NCBI GenBank assembly: GCA_022563535.1
Contig: JADFNE010000007.1
Location: 1-64,000 of the forward strand
DNA: 64,000 bases
Direction: 5' to 3'
Source: Myxococcales bacterium
GTDB taxonomy: Bacteria > Myxococcota_A > UBA9160 > UBA4427
Shown: positions 18,501-25,700 of the stretch, piece after piece
How the letters are laid out: each line of letters opens with the position of its first letter
How positions within the stretch are numbered: the stretch's first letter is position 1
Translations under genes and position numbers: made by a program
Notes under the pieces: model-generated
What the model was told of the DNA's origin: nothing
Seen by the model: the letters and a program-made list of their open reading frames with translations, nothing else
The model's database searches: none

Positions 18501-20281
18501 CTAACCAAGCACTGTGCTCCGCGGATCACGGCACCTGGTCGGGCCCCCGTTTCTTCGCCGTCGCGGAAGGTCACCACGCCGCTTACGATCGTGGCGGTGT
18601 ATCCCACAGCCTTTTGAATCAGACGCTTGGCACCGCCCGGCAGATCGTTGACCAGGTAGGGGAGTTCCAGGCGCAGACGGTCGTAGTCGATCACGTTGAT
18701 ATCCGCCTTGTACCCGACCTTGAGCTGCCCGCGATCGTTCAGCGAGTAGAGCTCTGCCGTATCCTTGGTCATCTTCTTGACCGCGAACTCCAGCGAGAGC
18801 TTCGGGCCGCGCTTGCGGTCCCGCGTCCAGTGCGTGAGCAGGTACGTGGTCATCGATGCGTCGCAGATGGCTCCCACGTGGGCGCCACCGTCTCCCAGGC
18901 CAAAGGCAGTGTCGGGGTGCTCGAGCATCTCGCGCATGGCCTCGAGGTTGCCGTCGGCGTAACCCACGAGGGCCACCATCAGCAAGGCCTTGCCATCGAG
19001 TTCGAGCATTGCGTCGTAGAGAACGTCGTGTTCGTCTCGACCGCTTGCTTTGGCAATCGCTTCGATGCTCTTGTCGGCGGTTGGCTCGTAGTCGGGCACT
19101 TCTCCGAGCAAGAAGATCTTGTGCATGCCCGAAAGCACGAATGCGAGCAACGGGTCCTCGTCCACCGGGGCTTCGCCCAGGATCTGCGCCTTGATCTCGG
19201 GTTTGCGCAATTCACGCACGCGCTCGTCGAGGGGAAGCTCGGCCAGTGCCGCATACGTGGGACGGAAGCTGTAGGGAGAGAATGTTTGCAAGCCGATCAG
19301 CAACATGGTCGGACGCGAGCCCACCTGTGGACGCAAGTCGGACCCCTCTTCCTTGCTCTCGTCACAAATTTCGAGAATTTCCTGCCAGAGCTTGGGCTGT
19401 TGATCAATCTGTAGCAGCGCGAAACTCACCGGACGGTTGATCTCCCGGGAAAGCTTGCGCATCCAGGCGACTTCTTTGCGTGGGGCCGCCAGGTCTTCGC
19501 CCATCACCCCAGCCGGCGCCAACTCAAAGACGCCGGCACCCGCTTCCTTGAGCGCCATCCCGATGCCAAAGAGTTCGTCTTCCGCCGCGAAGGTTCCGGG
19601 CACGGGCTCGCCGTCGAGCGCGCGATGTACCAGGGTGCGCGAGGAAGAGAAACCGAGGGCACCGGCTTCGATCGCTTCTTTGACGATGGCAGCCATGGCC
19701 TCAATGTCTGCGGGGGTGGCGGGCTCGTTCTTGGCGCCTCGATCGCCCATCACATAACCCCGCACAGCACCATGAGGAATCTGCGTTCCGATATCCATGG
19801 CGTGGGGGTGTTTCTCGAGGGCATCGATGAATTCGGGAAAGGTTTCCCAATCCCATTGGATGCCTTCGCTGAGAGCCGATCCGGGAATGTCCTCGACGCC
19901 TTCCATCAATTCGACAAGCCAGTTGCGCGCCTCGGGCTTCACCGGCGCAAAGCCGACTCCGCAATTGCCCATCACGACGGTGGTGACGCCGTGCCAGCAA
20001 GAAGGGGTGAGCAACGGGTCCCAGGTCGCTTGCCCGTCAAAGTGGGTATGAATGTCGACCCAGCCGGGCGTCACGATTTGACCCTTGGCGTCAATCGTCT
20101 CGCTGGCGGCATTGGCATTGTCTATTTCGTCTATATCACCTATTTCGCCTATTTCACCAATTTCGCCGATTTCACCAATTGCAACAATCTTGCCGTCTCG
20201 AACAGCGACATCACCTCGGTAGGGTGGGGCGCCGGTTCCGTCTACGATGGTTCCGTTCACGATGAGAAGGTCGTACGTCAT
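18497..20281 (-). CDS. Amidohydrolase, N-acyl-D-amino-acid deacylase (D-aminoacylase) family
   Basis: Metal-dependent hydrolase of 594 residues. Signature features are the N-terminal small beta domain (DLLIVNGTIVDGTGAP), the HxH metal motif in VDIHTHFDGQATWDP, MGNCGVGFAPVKP, GLGDGGAHVGAICDA and the C-terminal KVGYKADINVIDYD. Family members deacylate N-acyl-D-amino acids or related amides. Between residues 36 and 52 there is an IGE/IGD/IDE repeat encoded by a 9-bp DNA repeat, absent from relatives I can recall. First gene of an operon with Rieske and NnrU genes; the divergent M20 peptidase region lies 100 bases upstream on the same strand. Confidence 0.88.
   Translation of the reverse strand: MTYDLLIVNGTIVDGTGAPPYRGDVAVRDGKIVAIGEIGEIGEIGEIGDIDEIDNANAASETIDAKGQIVTPGWVDIHTHFDGQATWDPLLTPSCWHGVTTVVMGNCGVGFAPVKPEARNWLVELMEGVEDIPGSALSEGIQWDWETFPEFIDALEKHPHAMDIGTQIPHGAVRGYVMGDRGAKNEPATPADIEAMAAIVKEAIEAGALGFSSSRTLVHRALDGEPVPGTFAAEDELFGIGMALKEAGAGVFELAPAGVMGEDLAAPRKEVAWMRKLSREINRPVSFALLQIDQQPKLWQEILEICDESKEEGSDLRPQVGSRPTMLLIGLQTFSPYSFRPTYAALAELPLDERVRELRKPEIKAQILGEAPVDEDPLLAFVLSGMHKIFLLGEVPDYEPTADKSIEAIAKASGRDEHDVLYDAMLELDGKALLMVALVGYADGNLEAMREMLEHPDTAFGLGDGGAHVGAICDASMTTYLLTHWTRDRKRGPKLSLEFAVKKMTKDTAELYSLNDRGQLKVGYKADINVIDYDRLRLELPYLVNDLPGGAKRLIQKAVGYTATIVSGVVTFRDGEETGARPGAVIRGAQCLVR
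20121..20183 (-). repeat. Seven-copy 9-bp tandem repeat inside the amidohydrolase gene
   Basis: Seven contiguous 9-base units with the plus-strand form CCTATTTCG/CCTATTTCA and variants (CCAATTTCG, CCGATTTCA) run through this stretch. Each unit encodes three residues, Ile-Gly/Asp-Glu/Asp on the minus strand, so gain or loss of copies keeps the frame. The units are AT-richer than the surrounding gene. It falls in the small N-terminal beta domain, before the metal-binding motif. Confidence 0.9.
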
Positions 20282-20382
20282 ACTGAACTCCCAGAGCCAT
20301 GCGTCGGGCGCTCGATCGGCTCAGAGTTGGACTGGGGGCGCCAAGATAGCGTCAATTTGAGCGACCGTATATCCCGAAGCGA

Positions 20383-21837
20383 CTAGCGCGCGGCATGCCG
20401 CCCCAGCACCTCTGCCACACAACACGTCACCCGCTTCCCGGTGGGAATCTCCAGAAATTCGTTTGGCCCATGAGCGTTCGAACCGGGACCCAGCACACCT
20501 GTGATCAAGAACTGCGCGTCAGGAAACTTCTCTCCCAGCATGCCCATGAACGGGATCGAACCTCCCTCGCCCATGTAGACCGCGGGTGCGTCGAAATAAT
20601 TTTGCGATGCGGAGTCGACCGCCTCTTTGAGCCAATCTGCCAGCGCCGGGGCCTCCCAGCCCTGGCCTGGTTCGCCGAGTTCGAACGTAACGGTCGTTGC
20701 ATAGGGCGGGTCCGCTTCGAGAATTTGCTTCAACTGATCCGCTGCTTCGCTGGCAACAACCGTGGGAGGGAGTCGCAGCGACAACTCCATCGCCGTAAAG
20801 GGACGTAGCACGTTGCCAGCGCTTTCGAGGGACGGCATACCCGCCACACCGGTGACGGAAAGTGCCGGCCGCCAGGTGCGGTTGAGCACGAGCTCTGCCC
20901 GGTCCTCGGAAGTCGCGTGCGCACTTCCCGCAAAGGGGTACTTCTCGGTAACGATATCGCCCAGTACTTCGGCGGCGAGTTGCGCCTGTTCTTTTCGCGC
21001 ATCGGTGATCTGGCTATGGAACTCGTCGACTCGGATCTCTCCGGTGATTGGATCTTCGATGCGATCGAGCAGTGAACGCAGGATGCGGAAGCTCGAGGGA
21101 ACGACCCCACTCGCATCTCCCGAGTGCACGCCCTCTTCCAACACTTCAACGCGCAGGGTTCCGGTGACGAGCCCGCGCAAGCTCGTGGTGCTCCAGAGTT
21201 GGTCGTAGTTGCCACATCCAGAATCCAGACAGATCACCAGACTGGGCGAACCGATGCGATCCGCCAACTGTTCGATGTAGTGAGGCAAGTCGTAGCTACC
21301 GCTCTCTTCGCAACCTTCGATCAAGATCGAGCAGCGAACATGACTGCCGCCAAAAAGCTCTAGTGCCCGGATCGCCGTCAGGGAAGCGAAAGCCGCATAG
21401 CCATCATCTGCACCGCCGCGCCCGTAGAGCTTGTCCCCTTCGAGCACCGGCTTCCAGGGACCGAGGTCCTCTCGCCAGCCGGTCATTTCGGGCTGCTTGT
21501 CGAGATGACCGTAGAGGAGCACCGAATCTTCCAAGCCGCCTGCGCCTGGAGTCGCGGGCACCTCCATGTAGATGACGGGCGTGCGGCCTTCGAGTTGCAT
21601 GACCTCGACCGTGAGCCCCTCGATCTGCTGAGCGCGGCACCAGCTTTCAATCAGCGTGACCGCCTTCGCCATATACCCGTTCGCCTCCCAGTCGGGATCG
21701 AAGGCAGGAGACTGATTTGGAATGGCGATGTAGTTGATCAACTCCGGAACGATGCTTTCGTCCCATACCCCGGAGACGAACTCGGCGAGCGCAGTGCAAT
21801 CAAGCTCAGAGCCGGGCGCGAGAATGGTGTTCGGCAT
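20383..21837 (-). CDS. M20-family metallopeptidase (dipeptidase-like)
   Basis: Zinc peptidase of 484 residues. Metal ligands and catalytic residues are visible: VLLYGHLDKQPEMTGW (His-x-Asp), LYGRGGADDGYAAFASL (bridging Asp and following), LIEGCEESGSYDLP (Glu-Glu) and the C-terminal GPGSNAHGPNEFLEIPTG (His). The middle insert is the dimerisation domain. The frame is open to 22065, but the ATG at 21837 (MPNTILAPG) fits the family start; the upstream stretch is Cys/His/Trp-rich, uncharacteristic, and probably the shared promoter region with ltaE. The substrate is probably a dipeptide or N-acyl amino acid. Confidence 0.9.
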   Translation of the reverse strand: MPNTILAPGSELDCTALAEFVSGVWDESIVPELINYIAIPNQSPAFDPDWEANGYMAKAVTLIESWCRAQQIEGLTVEVMQLEGRTPVIYMEVPATPGAGGLEDSVLLYGHLDKQPEMTGWREDLGPWKPVLEGDKLYGRGGADDGYAAFASLTAIRALELFGGSHVRCSILIEGCEESGSYDLPHYIEQLADRIGSPSLVICLDSGCGNYDQLWSTTSLRGLVTGTLRVEVLEEGVHSGDASGVVPSSFRILRSLLDRIEDPITGEIRVDEFHSQITDARKEQAQLAAEVLGDIVTEKYPFAGSAHATSEDRAELVLNRTWRPALSVTGVAGMPSLESAGNVLRPFTAMELSLRLPPTVVASEAADQLKQILEADPPYATTVTFELGEPGQGWEAPALADWLKEAVDSASQNYFDAPAVYMGEGGSIPFMGMLGEKFPDAQFLITGVLGPGSNAHGPNEFLEIPTGKRVTCCVAEVLGRHAAR

Positions 21838-21997
21838 GGCGCGATGGTATGGGATGAAGCTCGACTTCGCCCCGATCGCGGCCAAGCGCTGAAGCGCAAC
21901 GGAGTGATACCATTGACTTCCAGATACCGCGTGCTCGACGACCCCAAAGTCACAATGCCAGGAGCATATGGGGAACGCGCACCGAGGAGAATGAGTA

Positions 21998-23104
21998 GTG
22001 GCAGCGACGCGATCCACCTCCACCGAAAGCGACAGCAATACCGGCAGAGACACCAGCCGAGACAATTACATATTCGCCAGTGACAATACGGCGGGAATCT
22101 GTCCGGAGGCCTGGACTGCGCTCGCCGATGCGAACGCGGGACACGTCCCCTCCTACGGAGACGATCACTGGACCGCGGAAGCGTCCGACAAATTCAGGGA
22201 GATCTTCGACACTGATTGCGAAGTCTTTTTCTGCTTCAACGGAACAGCCGCCAATTCCATGACCCTGGCGTCTCTCTGCAAGTCCTACCACGGCATCATT
22301 TGCCACGAACGAGCACACCTCGAAACCGATGAGTGCGGCGGGCCCGAGTTCTTTTCGAACGGCACCAAGATTCTTCTTGTCGGCGGAGACGACGGCAAAG
22401 TAGACGTCGATCAGATCTCCGAGGTCGTCGGCCGGCGAACCGACATCCACTTTTCAAAACCGCGAGTCGTGAGCATCACCCAGGCCACCGAACTCGGGAC
22501 CGTCTACACCCCGGAAGAAGTCAAAGCCGTGGGAGAGACGGCACGCAAACTCAACCTGCTTTTCCATATGGATGGAGCGCGTTTTGCCAACGCTGTCGCG
22601 TCTCTGAATGTGGCGCCAAAGGAGATCACCTGGCAGGCGGGGGTCGATGTCTTGTGTCTTGGCGGCACGAAGAATGGGTTGCCGTCGGGAGAAGCAATCA
22701 TCTATTTCGACCGGGAACTCGCCGAGGATTTTGCGTACCGCTGCAAGCAGGCTGGACAACTCGCATCGAAGATGCGGTTCATTTCTGCACCCTGGGTCGG
22801 CATCCTTCACGATGATGTCTGGCTCCGACACGCTGCCAACGCGAACGCCCGGGCAAAGCAACTCGCGGCCGGCTTGCAGGGGATCGAGGGCATCGAGATC
22901 ATTGCACCCACTGAGGCCAACGCGGTGTTCGCAGAGCTGCCGCTCCGAGTGCAGAAGGGACTTCGAGAGCGGGGATGGCGCTTCTATACCTTCGTCGGAA
23001 CCGGCGGAGCGCGATTCATGTGCCCATGGAACACCAGCGAAAGTGACGTCGAAGCGCTCGTTGCGGCCGCAAGCGAGATCACGGCGGCGGAAGCGGGGCC
23101 TTGA
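21998..23104 (+). CDS. Low-specificity threonine aldolase
   Basis: PLP enzyme cleaving L-threonine (or allo-threonine) to glycine and acetaldehyde; 368 residues. Motifs: FASDNTAGICPEAW, GTAANSMTLASLCKSYHGII, HMDGARFANAVASL and the PLP-lysine segment CLGGTKNGLPSGEA. The start is a GTG at 21998, preceded by GAGGAG at 21984-21989. Its last codons overlap the next gene (TGATG), pointing to coupled translation with the alpha/beta hydrolase. D-versus-L specificity cannot be told from sequence. Confidence 0.92.
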   Translation: MAATRSTSTESDSNTGRDTSRDNYIFASDNTAGICPEAWTALADANAGHVPSYGDDHWTAEASDKFREIFDTDCEVFFCFNGTAANSMTLASLCKSYHGIICHERAHLETDECGGPEFFSNGTKILLVGGDDGKVDVDQISEVVGRRTDIHFSKPRVVSITQATELGTVYTPEEVKAVGETARKLNLLFHMDGARFANAVASLNVAPKEITWQAGVDVLCLGGTKNGLPSGEAIIYFDRELAEDFAYRCKQAGQLASKMRFISAPWVGILHDDVWLRHAANANARAKQLAAGLQGIEGIEIIAPTEANAVFAELPLRVQKGLRERGWRFYTFVGTGGARFMCPWNTSESDVEALVAAASEITAAEAGP

Positions 23105-23901
23105 TGCAGAAGCTGCTCATGCTTGGCGGCGCCCTGATCTTGATCCTCGTGGTCCTCGCCTACTTTGGAATGGGTGGGGCACAGCGTCGGATCCTGTATC
23201 CGAGGCCGCCCGTGCCGCCGGGTGAACCCCGCATACCCCGCGGCGCCGAAGTCGTATGGCTCGGCCCCGACGCGAACGTCGAGGCCTGGTTCATGCGTCC
23301 AGCCGCAATCGACCGCCCCTTTCCCGTTGTCATCTTCACTCACGGCAATGGTGAATTGATCGACCATTGGGGCCAGGTGTTTACGCGACTGTCCAAATCT
23401 GGAGTCGGCGTCCTGTTGCTGGAGTATCCCGGCTACGGGCGCTCCGGCGGCAAGCCAAGCCAGAGTTCCATCACGGAAACGATTGTGGCCGCCTACGACT
23501 TTGTCATCGATCAAGCGGATGTCGACCCCGACGCCATCGTGGCTTACGGCCGATCCCTCGGCGGCGGTGCCGCCTGTGCACTCACGACGCAACGCCCGGT
23601 TTCCGCATTGGTCTTGGAGTCGACATTCACCAGTGTCAAAGCGATGGCAAAGCGTTTTGGGTTTCCGGGTTCGCTCGTGATCGATCCCTTCGACAACCTC
23701 GAAGTCGTCAAATCCCTCGACATTCCAGTCCTGGTGCTCCACGGCGAGCGCGACACCCTGATTCCAGTTTCACACGGTGAATCCCTGGCTGCCGCGGCAG
23801 AAACGACGCTGGTCCGCATGCCGTGCGGTCACAACGATTGTCCGTTTGCCTGGCCCAAGGTCGAGGCGTTCATGTCGGAGCAGGGTCTACTGCGTCATTG
23901 A
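23104..23901 (+). CDS. Membrane-anchored alpha/beta hydrolase (BEM46/ABHD13-like)
   Basis: Serine hydrolase of 265 residues with an N-terminal hydrophobic anchor (LMLGGALILILVVLAYFGM). The oxyanion segment is VIFTHGNGELIDHWG, the nucleophile elbow AYGRSLGGGAACALT, the acid Asp is in VLHGERDTLIP and the catalytic His in MPCGHNDCPF. The ATG at 23104 shares its bases with the threonine aldolase stop (TGATG); an in-frame TTG at 23101 is less likely. Substrate unknown; it resembles the family of small membrane-associated lipases and esterases. Confidence 0.87.
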   Translation: MQKLLMLGGALILILVVLAYFGMGGAQRRILYPRPPVPPGEPRIPRGAEVVWLGPDANVEAWFMRPAAIDRPFPVVIFTHGNGELIDHWGQVFTRLSKSGVGVLLLEYPGYGRSGGKPSQSSITETIVAAYDFVIDQADVDPDAIVAYGRSLGGGAACALTTQRPVSALVLESTFTSVKAMAKRFGFPGSLVIDPFDNLEVVKSLDIPVLVLHGERDTLIPVSHGESLAAAAETTLVRMPCGHNDCPFAWPKVEAFMSEQGLLRH

Positions 23902-23911
23902 ACGATCGACG

Positions 23912-24484
23912 TCAACTTTCCAGTCGTTGGGTAAACTGAATGAATTTGCTGACGAGTCGCCGACTGCGTTTTGCCAGCGATTCGTCCGCGAATTCTCTCT
24001 GATCCGTAAATGCACCGTAAGCAGAAGGCACGGCCAGCGATTTGGGATATACGATCGAACCGATTCCGGACAGCATGGTTCTCAGGTGTGTGGCCCCTCG
24101 ACCACCACCACCGGAGCCAGGAGATGCGCTCGCAATCAAGACCGTTTTGTCCGCGAATCCCGACATATCTGCAGATCCATCTTCAGATCGCGTGCACCAG
24201 TCGATTGCATTGATGAGCAAGGGCGTCATGAAGCCGTTGTATTCGGGGCATGCAACGATAAACCCTGCGTTTTCCTGCAGCAGGGTTTTTAATCGCTTGG
24301 CTGCCTCCGGGAGGCCTTCGGCGACCTCCAGATCGCCGTTGTAGATCGGAAAGTCATAGTCCGCGAGATTGGCCAATGTAGCTTCTGCGCCTTCCTGTCC
24401 TGCGATCGACGCGAGTTGAGTCGCGAGCTTCAGATTGACGGACTCTGCTCGGATACTGCCGCTAAAAATCAATATCTTCGTCAT
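23912..24484 (-). CDS. NADPH-dependent FMN reductase
   Basis: Flavodoxin-like fold reductase, 190 residues. FMN-binding segments are ILIFSGSIRAESVNLKLA and ACPEYNGFMTPLLINAIDW; the GSGGGGRGATHLRTML loop follows. Start ATG at 24484; a TTG two codons earlier is not needed. Converges with the hydrolase gene with only 10 bases between them. Family members reduce flavins, quinones, azo dyes or chromate; the physiological acceptor here is unknown. Gene 24523 lies just upstream on the same strand. Confidence 0.92.
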   Translation of the reverse strand: MTKILIFSGSIRAESVNLKLATQLASIAGQEGAEATLANLADYDFPIYNGDLEVAEGLPEAAKRLKTLLQENAGFIVACPEYNGFMTPLLINAIDWCTRSEDGSADMSGFADKTVLIASASPGSGGGGRGATHLRTMLSGIGSIVYPKSLAVPSAYGAFTDQREFADESLAKRSRRLVSKFIQFTQRLES

Positions 24485-24522
24485 GGTCAAATTCCGCTTC
24501 CCGAAAAACGGGTCAAGGCACG

Positions 24523-24972
24523 CTAGCGATCCCGGGGAACCAGGCGGATGGGAATCGCATTATCACGAGAGAAAAAGAAGCCAATGTAGCTGTCGGCCCA
24601 GCCGTACTTCTCTCGCATCAGGCCATTCACCGCTTCGCGATAATTTTCTGTGGGCAACGCGGTATAGGATTTTTTCTCCGAGTCCCGGAGCACCTCGACA
24701 TCTGTTTTTTCGAGGATGTTGCGATACCAACTTTGAATCTCACCACCGCTGCGGAGCCACTGGCTCCCCTCGTGATCGACAATCCAGAGACGCGTTTCTT
24801 GCGCCTCTCCGCTCGAAGTCTCCGTAGTCAGCACGACAACTTCAGCGCTTTCTGCTGCGATCATCTGGACTGCGTACATGGCCAGCATGACAGCGACCAA
24901 GACTCCGAACCCGTGCAATACACGTTTCACTCGATCGTGCTCCCATTCCGCTTGTCGTCTATGCTGCTGCAC
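24523..24972 (-). CDS. Small split-barrel protein, deazaflavin-nitroreductase-like, membrane-anchored
   Basis: 149 residues. An N-terminal membrane segment (HGFGVLVAVMLAMYAVQMIA) is followed by a domain with the pattern TRLWIVDHEGSQWLRSGGEI, WYRNILEKTDVEVLRD and SRDNAIPIRLVPR. This pattern matches the PNPOx-like split-barrel fold of deazaflavin-dependent nitroreductase and DUF2255-like families; the assignment is by pattern and is tentative. The start at 24972 is a GTG without a clear ribosome-binding site; an ATG at residue 29 is an alternative. It is divergent from a similar protein at 25062, with 89 bases between them. Confidence 0.7.
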   Translation of the reverse strand: MQQHRRQAEWEHDRVKRVLHGFGVLVAVMLAMYAVQMIAAESAEVVVLTTETSSGEAQETRLWIVDHEGSQWLRSGGEIQSWYRNILEKTDVEVLRDSEKKSYTALPTENYREAVNGLMREKYGWADSYIGFFFSRDNAIPIRLVPRDR

Positions 24973-25061
24973 GCCGGGTAGAGTCGCCAGCCTTTTGTCG
25001 CGCGGCAGGTTTCATACGCTTCCCGTCGTTTGCACCCGGAGACCCACCAGGAGGACTTCTC

Positions 25062-25466
25062 ATGGATCCATCGTTTCGAATCGCGTTGCTCGTATTGCTG
25101 ACGTCGCTGCTTGTCATCAGCTGTGGCGGTCCTTTTCTTGTTTTTCCAGGTGGACGTCTTGCTGGAGAGGTCGTGAGCGAAAGGATCTCCGATTGGTCGT
25201 TTGCCCAAGATCACTTCGTCGACGTCGAGACCCGCCCGGACGATCCCTACTCCGTCGAACTCAACTACGTCATCAAAGAGGGCAATCTCTATATCGACCC
25301 CGCCGAAGGTCGCCGCTGGCTGGACTACATCCGCGCGGATCCTAACCTGAGGGTGCGTTTTGGCGACAAGATCTACCCCGTGAGGGCTGTGTTGGTTGGA
25401 AAGCCGGGAGAACTCGAGGGCTTTGATTCGGACCGCTTCATCTACAGGTTGGATTCGCGAGAGTAA
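25062..25466 (+). CDS. Putative lipoprotein with split-barrel domain
   Basis: 134 residues with a lipoprotein-type signal, LLVLLTSLLVISCGG, in which Cys 21 would be lipidated. The mature part (VELNYVIKEGNLYIDPAEGR, RRWLDYIRADPNLRVRFGDK, IYPVRAVLVG) resembles the same PNPOx-like/deazaflavin-nitroreductase group as the divergent gene at 24523. The ATG at 25062 follows GGAGG with 7-base spacing. Exported location and the similarity to its neighbour suggest a pair of paralogues; no substrate can be named. Confidence 0.72.
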   Translation: MDPSFRIALLVLLTSLLVISCGGPFLVFPGGRLAGEVVSERISDWSFAQDHFVDVETRPDDPYSVELNYVIKEGNLYIDPAEGRRWLDYIRADPNLRVRFGDKIYPVRAVLVGKPGELEGFDSDRFIYRLDSRE

Positions 25467-25700
25467 AGCAGGCCGACAAATCGGACCTGGGAAATGAAGA
25501 CTCCAGAGCGCAGAACGCGAGCGGCGATCCAACGCGCTGGACGCAATTCTCTACAGCAAGGTCTGGAACTGGCCGAAACTGAAGACTCAGCTTCGCGATT
25601 GGTGTGACGATCGGTTGCGCAGCACTATGATGCGCTTCGCTCCTGTGCCGCCCTGGCTAGCTTCTGTGCCCAGCGCGCTCAATGAGCCCGGGAGTGGTCG

